A stretch of 64,000 nt of DNA, taken from Brucella pseudogrignonensis (GTDB taxonomy: Bacteria; Pseudomonadota; Alphaproteobacteria; Rhizobiales; Rhizobiaceae). Below the pieces are notes generated by a model, which did not search any database, was not told the DNA's origin, and was given only the letters and a program-made list of their open reading frames with translations. A program made the position numbers and the translations under genes. Where the stretch lies: contig NZ_JAVLAT010000003.1 of NCBI RefSeq assembly GCF_032190615.1, forward strand, positions 62,001 to 126,000. Direction: 5' to 3'. Below are positions 62,894 to 64,000 of the stretch, piece by piece (the first letter of the stretch is position 1; the number at the start of each line of letters is the position of its first letter).

Positions 62894-63268
62894 ATGAGAC
62901 AGAAACCCGTTCCCCAAACGTCTTCTGCGGAGAAGACGATCAAAGATATCCGTCGTGCCACGCGTAAACATTATTCGGCCGAGGATAAAATCCGTATTGT
63001 TCTGGAAGGTCTGCGCGGGGAAGACAGCATTGCTGCGATCTGCCGCCGCGAAGGGATTGCAGAGAGCCTGTATTATAGCTGGTCGAAGGAATTCCTTGAA
63101 GCTGGCAAGAAGCGCCTTGCAGGCGACACCGCCCGTTCTGCCACCAGCGACGAAGTAAAAGCGCTGCGTCGTGAAAGCCGTGACCTGAAGGAGGCATTAG
63201 CCGACGTCACCCTGGAAAACCGCCTGCTCAAAAAAAGCATGATCGGGGATGGGGGCGACGACGAATGA
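62894..63268 (+). CDS. IS3-family transposase OrfA (second element)
   Basis: 124 residues: HTH region KHYSAEDKIRIVLEGLRGED, RREGIAESLYYSWSKEFLEA and a coiled-coil tail ALRRESRDLKEALADVTLEN. AAGGA lies before the ATG at 62894. Unlike the element in the adhesin gene, this is a different IS3 subgroup. Overlaps OrfB by four bases (ATGA). Confidence 0.85.
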   Translation: MRQKPVPQTSSAEKTIKDIRRATRKHYSAEDKIRIVLEGLRGEDSIAAICRREGIAESLYYSWSKEFLEAGKKRLAGDTARSATSDEVKALRRESRDLKEALADVTLENRLLKKSMIGDGGDDE

Positions 63269-64000
63269 GATATCCCGCCACCGAAAAGCTTGAGATCATC
63301 CGGCTTGTGGAGCAGTCGCATTTGTCAGCCAGGCAGACGCTGGAAAAGCTGGGCATTCCAAGGCCGACCTTCTATCGATGGTATAGTCGCTTCCTTGCCC
63401 ACGGTGTCGAAGGACTGGAAGAGCGGACGTCCGCAGCTTCGCGGGTGTGGAATCGTATCCCTGACGATATCCGGGATCGCATCATCGCACTGGCGCTCGA
63501 TCATGCCGACCTGTCACCGCGTGAACTGGCGGTGAAGTTCACTGATACGGAAAGTTATTTTGTATCAGAGGCTTCGGTCTATCGCTTACTCAAGGCTCAC
63601 GACCTGGTCACGTCGCCAGCCTATATTGTCATCAAGGCCAATGACGAGTTCAAGGACAAGACCACGAGGCCGAACGAGATGTGGCAAACCGACTTCACCT
63701 ACCTGAAGGTCATCGGCTGGGGATGGTTTTACCTATCGACCATCCTCGACGATTATTCCCGTTACATCATCGCCTGGAAGCTGTGCACCAGCATGAAGGT
63801 GGATGACGTCACCGATACACTCGATCTTGCATTGGCCGCCTCAGGCTGTGACAAGGTCAAGGTTGAGCACCGGCCGCGTCTGCTGTCGGACAACGGTTCG
63901 TGTTACGTCGCCTCCGATCTCGGCGAATGGCTGGAGAAATACAAGATCGACCAGGTTCACGGCGCTCCCGGCCACCCGCAGACGCAAGGGAAAATCGAAC
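63265..64000 (+). CDS. IS3-family transposase OrfB (partial, runs off window)
   Basis: 245 residues visible with no stop. HTH (TEKLEIIRLVEQSHLSARQT, LGIPRPTFYRWYSRF) then integrase core: first Asp in MWQTDFTYLKVIGWGW, second in LLSDNGSCYVA, and the third acidic residue in HPQTQGKIE, the last visible residues. The element is otherwise intact as far as seen. Confidence 0.88.
   Translation, partial: MRYPATEKLEIIRLVEQSHLSARQTLEKLGIPRPTFYRWYSRFLAHGVEGLEERTSAASRVWNRIPDDIRDRIIALALDHADLSPRELAVKFTDTESYFVSEASVYRLLKAHDLVTSPAYIVIKANDEFKDKTTRPNEMWQTDFTYLKVIGWGWFYLSTILDDYSRYIIAWKLCTSMKVDDVTDTLDLALAASGCDKVKVEHRPRLLSDNGSCYVASDLGEWLEKYKIDQVHGAPGHPQTQGKIE

Noticed and set aside
1-64000. tRNA, rRNA, CRISPR arrays and attachment sites
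   Set aside because: No CCA-ended cloverleaf, rRNA signature or regularly spaced direct repeat was recognised by eye; a covariance-model search would be decisive.

Overview
The window reads as an alphaproteobacterial replicon segment, most likely Brucellaceae (Ochrobactrum/Brucella group). This is inferred from the gene families: a NirK/NorCB/NosZ denitrification set driven by Crp/Fnr-type NnrR regulators, TRAP and polar amino-acid ABC systems, a YadA-type adhesin followed by an IalB-family protein, and many IS5, IS6, IS3 and IS30 elements. No rRNA, tRNA, CRISPR array or replication origin was seen.

Layout. (1) 1-880: IS5 transposase tail and a decayed IS6 relic. (2) 0.9-11.8 kb: a sugar-acid catabolism and uptake cluster with an enolase-superfamily dehydratase, an EamA exporter/permease, a TRAP transporter (dctPMQ), an FAD-linked 2-hydroxyacid dehydrogenase, DenD-like and LtnD-like dehydrogenases and an IlvD/Edd dehydratase. 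Two GGTTNTCAGACA-type sites lie upstream of divergent units. (3) 11.9-13.3 kb: an IS30 relic cut by an IS6 element. (4) 13.4-19.8 kb: a polar amino-acid ABC transporter operon and a 1015-aa kinase/M23/aminotransferase fusion; both promoter regions carry the same TGYCGG-n5/6-CCGGCA operator. (5) 19.8-21.1 kb: two IS6 relics and an IS5 element. (6) 21.4-56.8 kb: an almost uninterrupted denitrification supercluster. (7) 56.8-64 kb: IS6, IS5, an IalB-family gene, a YadA-type adhesin gene broken by an IS3 element and a frameshift, and a second IS3 element running off the window.

The supercluster encodes nitrite to dinitrogen reduction but no nitrate reductase: pseudoazurin (electron donor), NirK/NirV, NorEF and NorCBQD, NosRZDFYLX, two NnrS proteins, a hemerythrin and two paralogous NnrR-like regulators. 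Mixed in are O2-independent ubiquinone genes (ubiTUV), divergent from ubiD/ubiX; a TonB receptor/ABC transporter/NnrS module; and a poorly characterised DUF2249/12-TM/DUF2249-DUF2249/DUF59 operon.

Crp/Fnr-type 14-bp palindromes sit upstream of paz-nnrS, the TonB/ABC pair, norE/hemerythrin, norC, nirK, ubiT/ubiD and nosR. This suggests that quinone synthesis, metal or cofactor uptake and N-oxide respiration are switched on together under low oxygen and NO. Function assignments rest on motif recognition by eye; no database search was run.
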